A stretch of DNA of 64,000 bases, taken from Selaginella moellendorffii. Taxonomy: Eukaryota > Streptophyta > Lycopodiopsida > Selaginellales > Selaginellaceae. Every line of letters starts with the position of its first letter. Within the stretch, counting starts at the first letter, position 1. This document shows, piece by piece, positions 52,735 through 64,000 of this stretch. The translations under genes and the position numbers were made by a program. Below the pieces are notes generated by a model. The model searched no databases, was not told the origin of the DNA, and was given only the letters and a program-made list of their open reading frames with translations. The stretch covers positions 2,887,444 to 2,951,443 of the forward strand of contig NW_003314264.1 of the NCBI RefSeq assembly GCF_000143415.4. The letters are read 5' to 3'.

Positions 52735-54587
52735 TAGGATCGTCACCTCAGCTCTCGCTCTTCTGGATCAATCCCTCGCCGCGCGCATTGATTGATCGCG
52801 AGAGATCATAGAATTGGAGATGGATAGGGCCATAGAACGATCTCCTCCAGCTAACATTCTCTCTGTGGAGCAGTCGCTAGCGGTGGTGGAGAGATTGATG
52901 ACCAAAAACTAATCCCCCACCACCGATTGTAAGCTCCTCCTCTCTCTTAGCTCTCCCAATCCAACTTAACAGGATGATCAAACGAGAGAGACTGAGAAAA
53001 CAAGCAAAGCTCGCCCTTGGAAGCTTTTATTGCACTGGGTCCCCATCTCTCGCTAAGAAAGCCATGAAAATTTCTCTCCAATCAGTCCAACTCTTTCCTC
53101 TTCTTCTCTCCCTGATCCCTGATACAAATGCACGAGACGGACAGACAAAGAAAGGCCCCCCTCTGCTACCGTCTCGTGCCCGCCCTCTTTCTGCCAATCC
53201 AGCTGCGAACCGCTGGAGCTCTCTCACATAATTCCTGCGCGCTATGATCCAGAAGTTCGATGGATGGATCGAATTGCAAGCGCGACAGCATCACTCCATC
53301 TACCACTCGTTCTTCGTCCTCGCCGACAGTCCCCCTGTTCTATTTCGTCCTCTAGTCGCTCGCTCCGTCCTCATTCTCCCCTACTGCCCATTCTACTGCT
53401 CGATTTTACGCAGCGCTAGAGCAATCGTGGTCGGCAGCCACATTTTCCCGGCGCGAATCGCCCACAACATCGCTGTCAACGGGCAAAACCATCCGTGAGC
53501 CCTAGAACAGAGCCGCTGCTTGTCCGTCTACCCCCACCACCTTAAAGGCGGAGGGTAGGGTCAGTCCGTACACCGCGCTTTTTTCCTCCACTGAAGCCGT
53601 ACCTCGGTGGCCCAAAGGTGGAACGCTGCACTGCGCAGAAGAGATTCCAGGGAATTTGATGGAGATGTTCGCGTCCTTATAGTTGCATCATCCATTTTGT
53701 CTCCTCTGTGGAATGCCCTCCAGCCCTAGAGCCATGAGAATATGCTTCAGTTTCGAATTTTTGAAAAGCATTGCGGCATTTTTGCGGCATTGGCCTGCTG
53801 CGAAAACTGCAACAATGAAGGCGCAACGCAGGATCGTTTTTGGGCACCTTTAACTGCTGGCATTGAATGGGACATGGACACAAAGTTGACATTAACTCGC
53901 TGCATTGACTTCCATGATACCTTTATTTTAGCAAAGCAAATGTGTAGCTTAATGTCAAGGTGTAACTCCCTTTCCTGGGGATTAGTTTATACAAGGCAAA
54001 GAATGCAGGCCTAAAACCACAAGCATCACTTGTCGAACCTTCTGGTACGCAAGGAATACGTATTTTATTCCTCTTTTCTTCGTGCCTTAACTCGGAGCCC
54101 AGCCCACATGATCGCCGCTTTGAACTTCGCAAAAACGGTGGCGCGACTACGAAGTTAGGTAGCCCCAAAAAACGCTTCTTTTTTGTTGGGAACAACGATC
54201 GAATTAGGTCGGAAGCGACTTACACTCCGAGGCTTCCTTGCTAGTCGAACAAATGTTGATACTCTTTGAGCGAATTGGCCACCCAACTCGAGACCTCACC
54301 TAAAGCGAGATTCGACATTGTTTCTAACCCCTGAACAAAGCTTCTCAGACATAATAAAGATTTTTCCGTATGGCTTTTTGGAGAGCCTCCCGTCCGGTTC
54401 GTGTTTCTATGAGTTGACTTACTCATCGTCATTAAACACCTGGTAAAGAGAGGACAGCAGCAGCAGCAGCATTCTAGTAGGTCAAGGCAGTCAACCCAAA
54501 ACCCTGGAATTGCTTCTCGAAGGCAGTCAACCCAAAACCCTGGAATTCTTTGCCAATACCAAAGCGTCTTTTCTCTACACAGGTACA
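52735..54587. other. Spacer with no recognised gene
   Basis: Long for this gene island. 53000-53520 has C/T-rich open frames without motifs. 53700-54240 shows short repeats (GCGGCATTTTTGCGGCATT near 53774). A minus-strand frame 54241-54588 (115 codons) directly follows the S17 gene and contains an internal 12-residue repeat; I do not recognise it. Confidence 0.4.
54484..54547. repeat. Tandem duplication, 28-bp copies, period 36
   Basis: The 28-base segment AAGGCAGTCAACCCAAAACC... ending TGGAATT occurs at 54484-54511 and again at 54520-54547 without mismatch. The period is a multiple of three, giving a repeated PGFWVDCL in the minus-strand frame. Confidence 0.85.
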
Positions 54588-55126
54588 TCAGCTCGCCACG
54601 GCCGCTTGCAGTGGTTCTCCCTGCAAATGCGAACTCGCATTAGTTGGCGAAGCTTCCCGAAAAAAAATTAATGGACAAAGAAGAGTACCTCGCCTTCCAC
54701 TAGCGATTGCATTGGCGGCAGTTCCACCGCTGTAGCCACTGTGGTGGCGGCGCCGCCCATGGTCTTGCCCTTGATGTCCGTCACGATAAACCTCTTGGTC
54801 TTGCTGTAGGGGCGAGACATGGCGAGGGTCACGAAATCCCCGAGCTTGCACGAGTTGTCCTCGTCGTGCGCGTGATACTTCTTGGACCGCCGCACCCGCT
54901 TCTTGCTCTTGGGATCCACCACCAGCCGGGTCACCTCCACCGACACCGTCTTATTGTCGCTGGCGCACACCACTCGCCCCTCGATTCTCTTCCGGGCCTC
55001 CACTACCAATCCCGGGCGCGAAGAAATACCTGCATTCCTCGGCGGCGCAGCGTCGATCGAAACCCTAGATCCCCACAGCCCCGATTTCGGGAGGGCCGTC
55101 GCTGCCCAACAAGGCGTTGTCGCCAT
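54588..55126 (-). CDS. Plastid ribosomal protein S17 (uS17c)
   Basis: Component of the plastid 30S subunit that binds 16S rRNA near its 5' domain. Exons 54689-55126 and 54588-54620 join to 156 aa. A transit peptide (MATTPCWAATALPKSGLWGS...) precedes the S17 domain: RIEGRVVCASDNKTVSVEVT, RSKKYHAHDEDNSCKLGDFV and MSRPYSKTKRFIVTDI. The last intron (donor GAG/GTACTC) is inferred; without it the frame ends a few codons later in a different tail (VLFFVH). The gene shares a 124-base divergent promoter with the TAF15-like gene. Confidence 0.92.
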
Positions 55127-55250
55127 GGCCGGAGGCTTATCTTCTTCTCTTTCTTGGGCAAGCAAAAGGAAATATTAGGGCAAATGAACGCCCAGATCTG
55201 GAATATCCATTAGGGTTCTATAGCTAGGGCAAGGGTTTCGGGAGCGGAGA

Positions 55251-56546
55251 ATGGAGGCGCCCGAGCGCGGCTACAGCGATGGTGGCTACGATCGCCGGGG
55301 CAGCGGCGCCCGCCCGGAGAGGTACGATAACAGTTCATTCTCTTCTCAGGGAGGAGGAGGAGGAGGAGGAGGAGGAGGGGGGGCGCCGGGCTATGGTGGG
55401 AGCTTCCAAAGCAGTGGCTATGGCGGGGGTTTTAGCAATCGAAACGAAGGAAGAGGTGGATTTGATCAAAAGGGGGGATTTGAGCAGGGAAGGCAGTACG
55501 AGCAGCAGGGAAGGGGTGGAGGATTTGATCAGGGGAGACAGGGGGGATTCGATCAAGGAAGAGGAGGAGGATTTGATCAGGGCAGGCACGGAGGAGGAGG
55601 AGGAGGAGGAGGAGGCGCAGGAGCATACGACCAGGGAAGACAGGGTGGAGGAGGAGGAGGGGGATTTTCTCGACAAGAAGTCTACGATCAACGAGGTCCG
55701 GGAGGAGGAGGAGGAGGATTTGGGAGGCAAGAAGGCGGGTATGAGCAAGGACGGGGAAGAGGAGGAGGAGGCGGATATGGTGGCCGTGGCGGAGATGGGG
55801 GCCGAGGCCGAGGCGCACGAGGTCCTCCCATGGGAGGCCGAGATGGAGACTGGCTGTGTCCCAACCCGAGCTGTGGCAATGTCAACTTTGCGAAGAGGAC
55901 CGAGTGTAACAAATGCAAAGGTCCAAAGCCAGCAAATGCTGGGAGCGACTTTGGTGGTGGTGGCGGTGGTGGTGGAAGAGGCCGTGGCTATGGCGGCGAT
56001 AACAACTATAGAGGCGGTGGTGGTGGAAGAGGTGGTGGCGGCGGCGGTGGCGGGCAGCACCACCATCCGGAAGAGCAGGGAAACGACGAAGTGAAAGTAA
56101 AGCAGTGCGATGAGAACTGCGGGGATAAGTGCGAGAACACTCGGATTTACATCTCGAACCTCCCGCTGGACGTCCAGATCGAGGAGCTAAGAACGCTGTT
56201 TGGAGGCATCGGCCAGGTCGCGAGGATAAAGCAAAGGCGCGGCTACAAGGATCAGTGGCCCTGGAACATCAAGCTCTACACTGACGACGGTGGAAACAAC
56301 AAGGGCGATGGCGTTCTTTGCTACGAGGATCCATCCGCGGCCCATGCCGCCGGTGGCTTCTTCAATGGCTACAACCTCAGAGGGAACGAGATCAAAGTCT
56401 CCATGGCGGAAAAATCCGCTCCGCGACCCGAGAGAAGCAGCGGTCGTGGTGGCGGCGGAGGATATAGAGGTGGCGGCGGCGGTGGCGGTGGCGGTGGCCC
56501 GGATAGACGAGACGGTGGAGGAGGGCACAGAAGTCGACCGTATTGA
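55251..56546 (+). CDS. TAF15/FUS-like RNA-binding protein (RGG, RanBP2 zinc finger, RRM)
   Basis: Intronless 431-aa frame. Residues ~30-195 are Gly-rich with repeated FDQGRQGG units and RGG boxes. A RanBP2-type zinc finger follows ([20 protein letters not shown] with NKCKGPKP, four Cys), then a second Gly run and an RRM ([40 protein letters not shown]). The C-terminal RGG tail is [20 protein letters not shown]. This is the architecture of TAF15/FUS/EWS and plant TAF15/TAF15b, acting in transcription and RNA processing with probable phase separation through the low-complexity part. GGA repeats in the DNA make this region prone to length variation. A telobox-like TTAGGGTT lies ~40 bases upstream. 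Confidence 0.93.
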   Translation: MEAPERGYSDGGYDRRGSGARPERYDNSSFSSQGGGGGGGGGGGAPGYGGSFQSSGYGGGFSNRNEGRGGFDQKGGFEQGRQYEQQGRGGGFDQGRQGGFDQGRGGGFDQGRHGGGGGGGGGAGAYDQGRQGGGGGGGFSRQEVYDQRGPGGGGGGFGRQEGGYEQGRGRGGGGGYGGRGGDGGRGRGARGPPMGGRDGDWLCPNPSCGNVNFAKRTECNKCKGPKPANAGSDFGGGGGGGGRGRGYGGDNNYRGGGGGRGGGGGGGGQHHHPEEQGNDEVKVKQCDENCGDKCENTRIYISNLPLDVQIEELRTLFGGIGQVARIKQRRGYKDQWPWNIKLYTDDGGNNKGDGVLCYEDPSAAHAAGGFFNGYNLRGNEIKVSMAEKSAPRPERSSGRGGGGGYRGGGGGGGGGGPDRRDGGGGHRSRPY

Positions 56547-56813
56547 GAGAACACACAGGAGGAAGTTTTCTCTTCTTTTTTCATAGTTCTTTGGTTTGGA
56601 TGGATTTGCATTCTACTTGTTTTTGTACGATGCTCTCGGATATTCCCGGGGATGGCATATGCTGGGCATAACGGAATCCGAGCAAAAAAACCGTCTGATT
56701 CATCTGACAGCGACGCGGCGACAACCGTCCGATTCGGGGATCCGACGGCGGAGGTTAAAGAGGCTTTTCCGGGATCTAGTTGCCGCCCAAGGCGTGGACG
56801 AAAGGATGAATGT

Positions 56814-59484
56814 ATGATCTCTTCGCGGGCACCAACGATGCCCGGCGCCAGCGTGGGGCTCAAGCTGGGCGCCGCGATCAGGAGCCCCAACCCTAATGAT
56901 GCGCCCGGGAATGCGGCTGCTCCCAGTCCCAGGATTCACAGCGGCGGCGGCAGGAGGAGTGGCGGCGGCATTAGCAGCGATGCTCGACCTAGTGGCGCTG
57001 CCCATGGCGGGAGTGTGAGCAGGGGGTTGCGAAATATCGGTCCAGTGAATTCTTCTTCGCCGCCGAGAGCCAAGACGGGCAAGGCAACGACAACACAGGA
57101 CTTGAGGAAAAAGCAGGTTTTAGGGTATGCGGCAGTAGCGGCTGTGAGGCGGAGCTTGGAGCAGCAATCCCCCTCCGGTAAGCAGCCGCCGGGGAGGAGC
57201 GCGCCTAACAAGATCCGGCCTCGCAGCGAGCCCGGCCCGCGTAGCAATGCCAATCCAGAGGGCAGGCTCTTGTATTCGGCGAGGGGCTATCCTCCGGCTC
57301 CTTCAGTGATTGCTTGCAGCTTGGAGCCTGCAACTTCCAATTCCATGGAGGATGGGAACTTGGATAGCAAGGAGAGCAAAAAGAATCCTTCACTGCTTGT
57401 CTTCTCAGGTATGATTCGCTCTTTTCTCTTTCGATCTTTTGCTCTGTTGATGCCAAGTAGCAAACTTTTAGCTTGTGGCTGTGCTTGGTTTGTTTTCTTG
57501 TGCTCGTAAGTCTTTTACGTTGATTAGCTGCAGTTTGGGAGTTCTTCCTATTTTCTCTTCTTTGTGAATACCAGGAGGCACTGCGTTCAATGGTGTTGTA
57601 GAAGAGCTCAAGAGGCTGACCACCAATGTCACACACGTACTTCCAGTCTCCGACGATGGAGGGAGCACGTCCGAAATACTTCGTGTACTCGGTTAGCTCT
57701 TGCATGTGAGTTTTGGGCAATCTGTTTGTGCTAAGTGAATGATTCAATTGCGTTTCAGGCGGTCCGGCGCTTGGTGATATCCGATCGAGGTGCTTGAGGC
57801 TTTCCGATGAGAGTTGTTCTGAGGCATTGGCTGTAAAGCGTTTGCTTGGCTACCGCTTGCCAGTGAATAGCTCGGACGCAAAAGCGGAGTGGTATGGCCA
57901 TTTTCTTACTGTCTGACGAAAAAAATTTGGTCTTTTCAGGTACAAAATAGTTGAAGGTGAGCATGAGCTGTGGAACGAAGTGTCGGAGCCGTACAGAGAA
58001 ACTATCCGTGCTTTTCTTGTGTATTTTCAAAGTCAGGTAGCTCTTATGAGTGAAATTGGTTTATTTCCTTCTGTACGACTGACTCATTTCTACCTTGTAG
58101 TTGCTCATGCATTCCACAAAAAAGTTCTCTTTTGGAAATGGAAGGCATGTTTAAGATTTTTAGACAGCTTGTCGTAATTGTTATCTCTTTGCAGCATAGG
58201 AAATTTTTTCTTTGCAGGGGCTAGAATTTTTATCCAGTCCCTAGACGCGGCTATTTTTCTTTATTCCCGTGTCTCGAAGATTCCCGTGGATAGCATTGTT
58301 CTGCCTGCGATTTCTACCAACGACAGGGTTACTCTTGGATGTGAGCTATACGTGAGTTTTGCTTTTAAGTACGTTCTTCCCGCTGGACTCTTTGAATTTA
58401 CTCTTGTTGCAGGATGGTACGTTTGTGAGGGGACAGAATGAAATTTCGCATCCAATCAAGAGAAATTGCGTCGGTGAAGGTGGAGGGGACGACTGTCATG
58501 TTGTTGACAAGGTGAGGCTCTCACTTCTTTCACTTGATCATCAATTTTGTGAATTCATGACGCTTGCAGGGCAGGGATTCCACACCTCCGCTTCCTTCCC
58601 CGATCAAACGTATTTTTTACATGTCTTCTGACGGCGCAAACGCTTCACACGAGGTAAATAGCCTCTGGTGACACTGATTAGGACCGCAAGTAAATCTTTC
58701 AGGTATTTCCCTGCGTAAATCCTGAAGTTTTGAAGCGTATAAGCGATGTAGAAGCAGTTGTGTATGGCATGGGTTCCCTCTACACGTCAATATGTCCGTT
58801 ACTGGTAACTCGCATTTCCTCAACTCTTAATGGTCTGGCCTAACCCAGCGTTCTCTGCCTGGAATGCTAATCTAGTAACCTTTGAACTAGGTTCTTCGTG
58901 ACGTAGGAGAAAGCATTTCGAAACAGACATGTCCCAAGGTAAGATATTTTTTTAATTTTAATTTTAATTTTTAATTTTTTCTGATTTTGTGATGCCGTCA
59001 TGAACAGCTTCTCTTGCTGAATGGTTCTCACGATCGAGAAACCGCTGGCATGTCCGCCTCGGACTTCATCATCGCAATATGCGACGCATTGAATCGTAAA
59101 TACGGTGATCCACAGTTCACGCTCGACAATCCAGTAAGTCTCCAAGTTCATGTTTTTTCGATGCTAGCCCGGTATTTGTTTCGCAGCCGACGGCTTATAT
59201 CAACACTCTGCTGGTGCCAGAGAATGGAAGCATTTCCGTGGATAGAGAGCAACTAGCGGCCTTGGGAATCACTGAAGTGGTAAGAAGGAAATTTTATGTT
59301 GCTTAGAACTCGAGCTCACGTTTTCTCTTTTTGTTTCTCGCAGGTGGTAGTAGATTCGATTCAAGACGAGAAATCAGGGACGATTTTCGACCCAAAGTCA
59401 CTGATTTCATGCCTCGAGACCGCGATGTTGAAGAAAAACAATAGTGATGGCTTGGATAGACGGAGGACGCGCAAGCCAGCCTAG
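56814..59484 (+). CDS. CofD/YvcK (UPF0052) family protein
   Basis: A multi-exon gene. The core reads SLLVFSG/GTAFNGVVEELKR, VLPVSDDGGSTSEILRVLGG, PALGDIRSRCLRLSD, NGSIGNFFFAGARIFIQSLD, DVEAVVYGMGSLYTSICPLL, KLLLLNGSHDRETAGMSASD and EVVVVDSIQDEKSGTIFD. These match the phosphotransferase-like CofD/YvcK superfamily, which in bacteria includes 2-phospho-L-lactate transferase and YvcK, a regulator of carbon use and cell shape; the plant function is unknown. The N-terminal ~190 residues are Ser/Gly/Pro-rich and unlike the bacterial proteins. ATGs at 56652, 56814 and 56838 are in frame; 56814 is my choice, with low certainty. One small exon (58100-58143) uses a GC donor. Confidence 0.85.
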
Positions 59485-59733
59485 TTTTAACGAATAAAAT
59501 GAAACGATCACGTTGGAACCCCCCGCATTGGAGGATATGCTTACACCTCAGCAAAAGAGAAACCCTTGATGCCTCTCTTCTCTGTGAGCGCGGCAATATT
59601 TCTTGATCCGTGGCGACTGATCGCTGTAGCGTGGCGCTGCGATCCTACATGCGCGCCGAGCGGTCGCCAAGGTGAAGGCAATGCTAGCAAGAAGGTAGAG
59701 CAAGGAGAGAGGAGGATCGAGGCCTGACAGGGT

Positions 59734-62545
59734 ATGGCTCTCTGGAACTGGTCGACGCTCGAGTCATTGCTAGCGTCTAGTAGCGGATTTGCATCGTCTT
59801 GCTCGACCGTGACGAATGGGAGGAAGGTCGCCGATTCTTCCGTGTCGTTTGTCACGCACCAGCCGGCGTTTGGGAGCATCAGGTCGAGGAAGGAGAGAAA
59901 GAAATCCCAGCGCGCTCATTCTTCGCCAAACTGGAGGTCCAAGCGGATTTTTTCCTTTGGAACCAATGACACCATCCTCCAAAACGATCTCCTTTCTGGA
60001 GATGTACCCGACTTGAAGATGCTACTGCAGAGCAAGCAGGCTCTTCAGAAGGAAGATCTGCCCCCTATCACGATCATCGATCCGTCCGCGACTGCCACAG
60101 GTAAAGCTAGAACTTACGACTTTTCTGGTTTCTATACTGACTCAATGGATCAAACAGTGAGCGATCTAGTTCCGCCATCTTCCGAGGGAACAAAGGATGA
60201 CAAAGGCCATCAAATTCAAGCCGGCACCAGGAAATCCAAGCAACAGGCTCGAAAGACATATAACATTGTCTTTGTTGCTGCCGAAGTCGCTCCTTACTCG
60301 AAGGTTGGCGGTTTGAGTGATGTCTGCGGTTCACTGCCTGTGGTACTTGCTGCTCGTGGCCATCGGGTTATGGTGGTTTCTCCCCGTTATATGAATGGTG
60401 TGACGGATCATAGATACTCTGGGGCTTACGATGCTCAGTGTCGTATCAGAATTGGCTGCTTCAGCGGACAGCATGAAGTTGCGTTCTTTCACGAGTACAA
60501 AGACGGTGTTGACTGGGTAATCGATTCTTTTCTTTTCTCATATGAACTAACTTCCCTGGCTTGTGCTTCTCCAGGTCTTTGTCGACCATTGTTGCTATCA
60601 CAGACCAGGGAATCCATACGGCGATGGTCGTGGTGCTTTCGGAGACAACCAGGTTTCCAGTTCTTTTCGCTGGTTTTTTATGTCACGAAACTAAAGAAGT
60701 GAGTATCAGTTGCCTTGATACAGTTTCGGTACACGCTACTTTGCTATGCCGCGTGTGAAGCTCCTCTTGTTCTTCCGTTGGGAGGCTACATCTACGGAGA
60801 CAACTGCATTTTTCTTGCAAACGATTGGCATGCAAGCCTTGTGCCAGTGTATGTATTTTCTTCACTTCCACATTTTTGGTTAGTTCTCACAGGCATTTAT
60901 CTTTTCAGTCTGCTAGCTGCTAAATATCGTCGTCACGGGGTGTATCTAGGAGCTCGTTCGATAGTGGTTATTCACAACATTACTCATCAGGTGTTGTCTA
61001 TAAGTCGCATTGTTGTTAAGTCGATCTTTTCTTTGCTTTTGTCATGATAGGGATGTGAACCAGGGACGACGTACGCTCAACTCGGACTTCCTCCTGAATG
61101 GTATGGAGCTCTGGAGTGGGTTTTCCCAACCTGGGCCAGAAAGCATGCCTTTGACAAGGGGGAAGCTGTAAATCATCTAAAAGGTGGACTTGTGACAGCT
61201 GATCGGATTGTCACCGTTAGCGAGGTTGGTTATTTCCATTGTTTGAGACTAATTTGCCTGGAGCACATGTTGAAGGGTTATGCCTGGGAAATAACCACGT
61301 CTGAAGGAGGATATGGTCTTGATGGGCTATTACGTAGTCGAAAAATTGTCATTAGCGGTACTGTTTGTACGTGATGTTTGTGCATTTTCTTAGACTGTGT
61401 TCAATTCAGGTATCACCAACGGCATTAACATGGCGGAATGGGATCCTACTTGTGACAAACAAATCGCTGCTCACTACTCCTTTCAAAATCTTTCTGGAAA
61501 GGTACATTGATTAGTTTGTGGAGTCGTTAATTTCAGCTATTGTTTGTATAGGCTGCGTGCAAGGCAAGCTTTCAGAAGGAACTGGGCCTGGCCGTTCGTC
61601 CCGATGTTCCTCTTGTAAGTATGTGTTACGTTGAGTGTTTTTGCGGTAGCATCTCTGATAAAAATTTCAAATGCTGCCAGATTGGATTCATTGGCCGGCT
61701 TGACTTTCAAAAAGGTCCTGACCTTCTACAAGCAGCTCTACCAGCATTGATGACAGACGATATACAAATGGTAGCTAGTCTAATTTCTCCTTAAGAATCT
61801 ACTCATGTTTTTCTATCTAAAATCAGGTAATGCTTGGTTCTGGCGATGCTGCCATGGAATCGTGGATGCAATGGGCCGAGTCGCATTACAGGGACAAGTT
61901 TCGAGGCTGGGTTGGCTTCAATGTACCTCTTACTCATCGCCTTATCGCGGGGTACCTGAAAGCGGTCTCCTTGCAGGAGCTAACAATATTCTTGTGCGTG
62001 GCTTTTTGCAGGTGCGACATCCTTGTGATGCCTTCAAGATTTGAGCCGTGTGGATTGACTCAACTCTATGCCATGAGATATGGCACGATACCTGTTGTGC
62101 ATTGTACTGGCGGACTGCGAGTAAGCTCTTGTTACAGTTTTTAAGCTCTCTAACTTGTCTTGTCCTTTTTATCAGGATACTGTGGAAGACTTCCATCCGT
62201 TTGCAAACAATGGCCAAGGTGCTGGGACGGGGTAAGCTCTAGTGTATGTCTAAAACTTAGAAGTGCTTATATTCACCGCTGCAGCTGGACGTTCTATCCT
62301 TGCACAAAGGACGCAATGCTGGGGGTACGTACGCATGCGTCGCTTCCAAAGATAAACAAGCAACTCAACACTTCTCAACTTTACAGGTTTTGTGGACGGC
62401 CATTGGTACATACCGGCACCACAAAGATTCATGGAAGGGCATAATGCGCAGAGCTATGTCTCAAGACTACTCTTGGGATCGAGCAGCGGCAAAGTACGAG
62501 CAGCTGTTCGAATGGGCTACGATAGATAGGCCATACACATCGTAG
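59734..62545 (+). CDS. Soluble starch synthase, class I-like
   Basis: Transfers glucose from ADP-glucose to the non-reducing end of glucans in plastids. The N-terminus is Ser-rich and transit-peptide-like. The GT5 catalytic region begins at [20 protein letters not shown] with the substrate motif KVGGL, then [104 protein letters not shown] and the GT1-like region [20 protein letters not shown] with [40 protein letters not shown] and FPTWARK point to the SSI class. Many introns of 45-70 nt. The stop at 62543 is only 24 bases before the next start codon. Confidence 0.94.
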
Positions 62546-62569
62546 AGGCTGTGGCTTAGGGTTCTTTTG

Positions 62570-63659
62570 ATGGCCTCCCTCGAGATCGTCGACTACGTGA
62601 TGCTGGAAGCTGCGGCAAGTGATGTAGGGGTCAGGGAGCGTGTCGTTAGAGCATTAGGAGGTGCAGGGATGATTGCGGTACGTAACGTTCCTGGCTTGGA
62701 GTACCTCCGCAGCGTACTTCTTCCTCAGGCTCGAACTTTGGCGCTAATGCCCGACTTAGATCGGAAGTCAGTGCTCAAGGTAATAACGTTCATTTTCTAA
62801 CGTTTATGATCTTCTGGTTTTCCTTCCTTCGTAGGAGAATCTCCTGGGATCAGATGTGCCACTAAAGCGAAAGGACAGACTTGTATCATCTTTTGTCACC
62901 CAGCTTCCAGTTTCTCGTAGCGAGACCGACCAGACACCCGATCAGCTCGTACTCAAGACGGGTGAGTTGTTCAGGCATCTCGGCTACAGGCTAATAGACG
63001 TGGGAGTCAGAGTTGCTCGGGTCTGCGACACAGCTCTCCCGGGACTGCAACTTGAGAAAACAATTCTGGGCTCTCAGACAGCTAAAGGCCGGCTCATTCA
63101 CTACCATTCTGAATGTGAAAGGCTTCCTCGACCGGATCCAGCTCAGAGGGAGTTGAGTGGCTCAGAGTTTTGGCAACAGTGGCATTATGACTACGGAGTG
63201 TTGACAGTATTGACAGCACCGGTGTATATCAACGCTTCTGGATCTGTAGGACAGAGTCATTCCTCGTTGGTTGCGATGGATAGTTGGACGGGATCAGTAA
63301 CTGCAGTGAATATACCGGATGGCAGTGTTTTGGTCCAGGTGGGAGAAGCTGCGCAGATTTTCTCTGGTGGAAAGCTTCGCGCAACCGCTCATTGTGTCGT
63401 GAAGCCCCAGCTCGACCCGGAAGCCAGCAGAGAGACGTTTGTAGTATTTTTGCAACCTGCATGGGATAAGGCCCTCTCTTGTCAAGTCGCACTGGAAGAC
63501 GGTGACGAAACAGGCAGCGGGGATAACAGGATCAGTGTGATACCACCTCTGGAGACGAGATGGAAGAAAGGTTGTACGTTTGCTGAGTTCTCAAAGCAGA
63601 CAACAGGGCAGTACTATGGCTCGAAGGGAATCCAATCCAACAAGACGAGAGCAGTGTGA
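62570..63659 (+). CDS. 2-oxoglutarate/Fe(II)-dependent dioxygenase-like protein
   Basis: Two exons (62570-62779, 62835-63659) join to 344 aa. The double-stranded beta-helix shows the iron triad: HxD in WHYDYGVLTVLTAP, and a His in KLRATAHCVVKP; a downstream ETFVVFLQPAWDK takes the place of the usual RxS strand. The N-terminal part (RVVRALGGAGMIAVRNVPGL) matches the DIOX_N-type start of isopenicillin-N-synthase-like plant enzymes. The substrate is unknown. The start is the first ATG after the SSI stop; its promoter must lie within the starch synthase 3' exons, or the two are co-transcribed. Confidence 0.85.
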
Positions 63660-64000
63660 AAACGGCAAAGCATCCACTAACTTATGCGATCCTCAATCAG
63701 GCAGCCGTAAAGTTCTTTCTGGTAACATCTCTTTTTTTCTTTTCTTGCTTTATCTTTGCTTCATTAACAAACGCAATGCTAGTTGCTGCTGCACTGACTT
63801 ACAGGTAAAATCACAACGACTGCATAGATTTTTCTCTCGACATATGTGGTTCTGGTTTGTGACACATTGACGAGCAATCTCAATACGTTTGTATTGAAAA
63901 GAATGGTGGCTGTCGGTGGTGTACAAACTTGTCCTCTCTCAGCAACCAATGGTGCTAGCTCGCCACTCCATCACAACGAGCGCGGCCTTGTAGTGAGCAT
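63660..64000. other. Spacer at right edge
   Basis: Probably the dioxygenase 3' untranslated region. No further gene is recognisable before the window ends. Confidence 0.4.

Noticed and set aside
55279-56094. Glu- and Ser-rich frames overlapping the TAF15-like gene
   Set aside because: They are alternate-frame shadows of GGA/GGT-rich DNA coding for the Gly-rich domain.

Overview
This window looks like nuclear DNA from a land plant with small introns, most likely a lycophyte of the Selaginella type. That is inferred from gene content and structure, not from a search. The genes are plant ones: an MS2-type fatty acyl reductase, plastid ribosomal protein S17, soluble starch synthase, a plant-specific PF09713 protein, trihelix factors and neprosin. 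They are split by many GT-AG introns, mostly about 45-80 nt, and packed with short spacers. For most intron-rich genes I joined the exons by hand; wherever I summed exon lengths they gave a whole number of codons.

Layout. 2.0-11.7 kb is a gene island: fatty acyl-CoA reductase, Misato/DML1, a small DUF4602/Faf1-like protein (minus strand), tRNA (m7G46) methyltransferase, a PF09713 protein and an ALIS/CDC50 flippase subunit. 12.7-22.0 kb is a three-level nest of mobile DNA. A degenerate Ty3/gypsy element on the minus strand (LTRs 12746-12920 and 21783-21958) is broken in its reverse transcriptase by a hAT transposon (15503-19880, 8-bp target duplication). The hAT is in turn broken near its C-terminus by a TG...CA element of about 1.96 kb, probably a solo LTR (17678-19636, 5-bp target duplication), which carries an 11/12-bp minisatellite. 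22-28 kb is AT-rich and holds a decayed PIF/Harbinger-like element with a transposase and an opposing Myb/SANT-like reading frame. 28.0-29.3 kb holds a decayed amaranthin-type lectin gene with an aerolysin-like tail (minus strand).

30.3-63.7 kb is a second dense gene island. In order: a Cys-rich protein, costars/ABRACL, PIG-L, a cupin, PDCD5, two convergent paralogous trihelix genes, a plastid-type C2-lipase, a UTR5-like nucleotide-sugar transporter, glucose-6-phosphate 1-epimerase, a tRNA-Ala, two convergent paralogous uL18 genes, a kelch protein, neprosin, plastid S17, a TAF15-like RNA-binding protein, a CofD/YvcK-family protein, starch synthase I and a 2OG-Fe(II) dioxygenase.

The genes do not form one pathway. 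Recurring architecture stands out: head-to-head pairs sharing 110-250 bp promoters, tail-to-tail paralogue pairs, and telobox motifs (TTAGGGTTT) just upstream of several start codons.
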